Source: Fidelibacterota bacterium
GTDB lineage: Bacteria; Fidelibacterota; Marinisomatia; Marinisomatales; TCS55
Reading direction: 5' to 3'
DNA: 64,000 nt
NCBI GenBank assembly: GCA_014239435.1
Contig: JAAZYX010000026.1
Span: 95,446-159,445, forward strand
Below the pieces are notes generated by a model. It worked only from the letters and a program-made list of their open reading frames with translations, had not been told where the DNA came from and made no database searches. Both the position numbers and the translations under genes were made by a program. Of this stretch, positions 63,979 through 64,000 are shown piece by piece (position 1 is the first letter of the stretch; each line of letters begins with the position of its first letter).

Positions 63979-64000
63979 ACAGGATTGAAAGAAAATTTAA

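Noticed and set aside
1..64000. CRISPR arrays, tRNA or rRNA genes, insertion sequences
   Set aside because: No regularly spaced repeats, no transposase-like frames and no gap with a tRNA-like fold were seen; nearly all sequence is accounted for by coding regions.

Overview
The window is a gene-dense stretch (no gene-free gap over 300 bases; the largest is about 246 bases at 55379-55624) of a Gram-negative, didermic bacterial chromosome with a moderate, slightly AT-leaning composition. The organism looks like a member of the FCB group, most likely Candidatus Marinimicrobia (SAR406) or a close relative. Reasons are a C-terminal type IX secretion-style sorting domain (QNYPNPFNP motif) on a 1419-residue secreted protein, a DUF5723-like outer-membrane protein next to a very large lipoprotein, a two-domain BFN/UVR protein, and promoters that resemble the Bacteroidota -33/-7 type. 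Unlike typical Bacteroidota, good Shine-Dalgarno sequences (AAGGAG) precede many genes. The taxonomic call is an inference from gene content, not a search result.

Region 1 (1-10900, + strand) is the division and cell wall cluster: murF (cut by the window edge), mraY, murD, ftsW, murG (interrupted by a one-base shift in an A9 run), murC, murB, ftsQ, ftsA, ftsZ, closed by a strong terminator that also serves the convergent rpmB (L28). Region 2 (11240-19147, +) holds a GNAT acetyltransferase and dus, then a tightly coupled catabolic set: P5C dehydrogenase, arginine deiminase, carbamate kinase, succinyl-CoA synthetase beta and alpha, then ndk. Together these could turn arginine carbon and nitrogen into ATP by substrate-level phosphorylation. 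Region 3 (19176-26804, +) carries a SPOR lipoprotein, an unknown membrane protein, yceD-rpmF and the fatty-acid set fabH-fabD-fabG-acpP-fabF-rnc, without the usual plsX.

Region 4 (26801-33162, - strand) has a BFN/UVR protein, phosphoglucose/phosphomannose isomerase, polyprenyl synthase, phosphomannomutase, murQ and an alanine:sodium symporter. A lone + strand LptF/G permease follows. Region 5 (34342-38804, -) is a two-gene outer-membrane unit: a large lipoprotein and a barrel-like protein. Region 6 (38926-49484, -) runs ileS-dksA-lspA-rluD-xer-pckA-hpf and metK-ahcY. Region 7 (49604-63935, -) is pyrF-pyrE followed by envelope proteins (cyclophilin, patatin, DsbD, TlpA, an M1 peptidase fused to an Omp85-like barrel), then the sorting-domain protein and HtrA.

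The most notable things found are: a recurring promoter motif, TTG-N19-21-TAnnTTC followed by G+C, in front of eight transcription units; the M1 peptidase/Omp85-like fusion; an isoleucyl-tRNA synthetase with a swapped GXHH signature; the murG frameshift; and a perfect TGTGA-N6-TCACA palindrome upstream of the secreted protein. I see no CRISPR array, prophage, insertion sequence, tRNA or rRNA gene.
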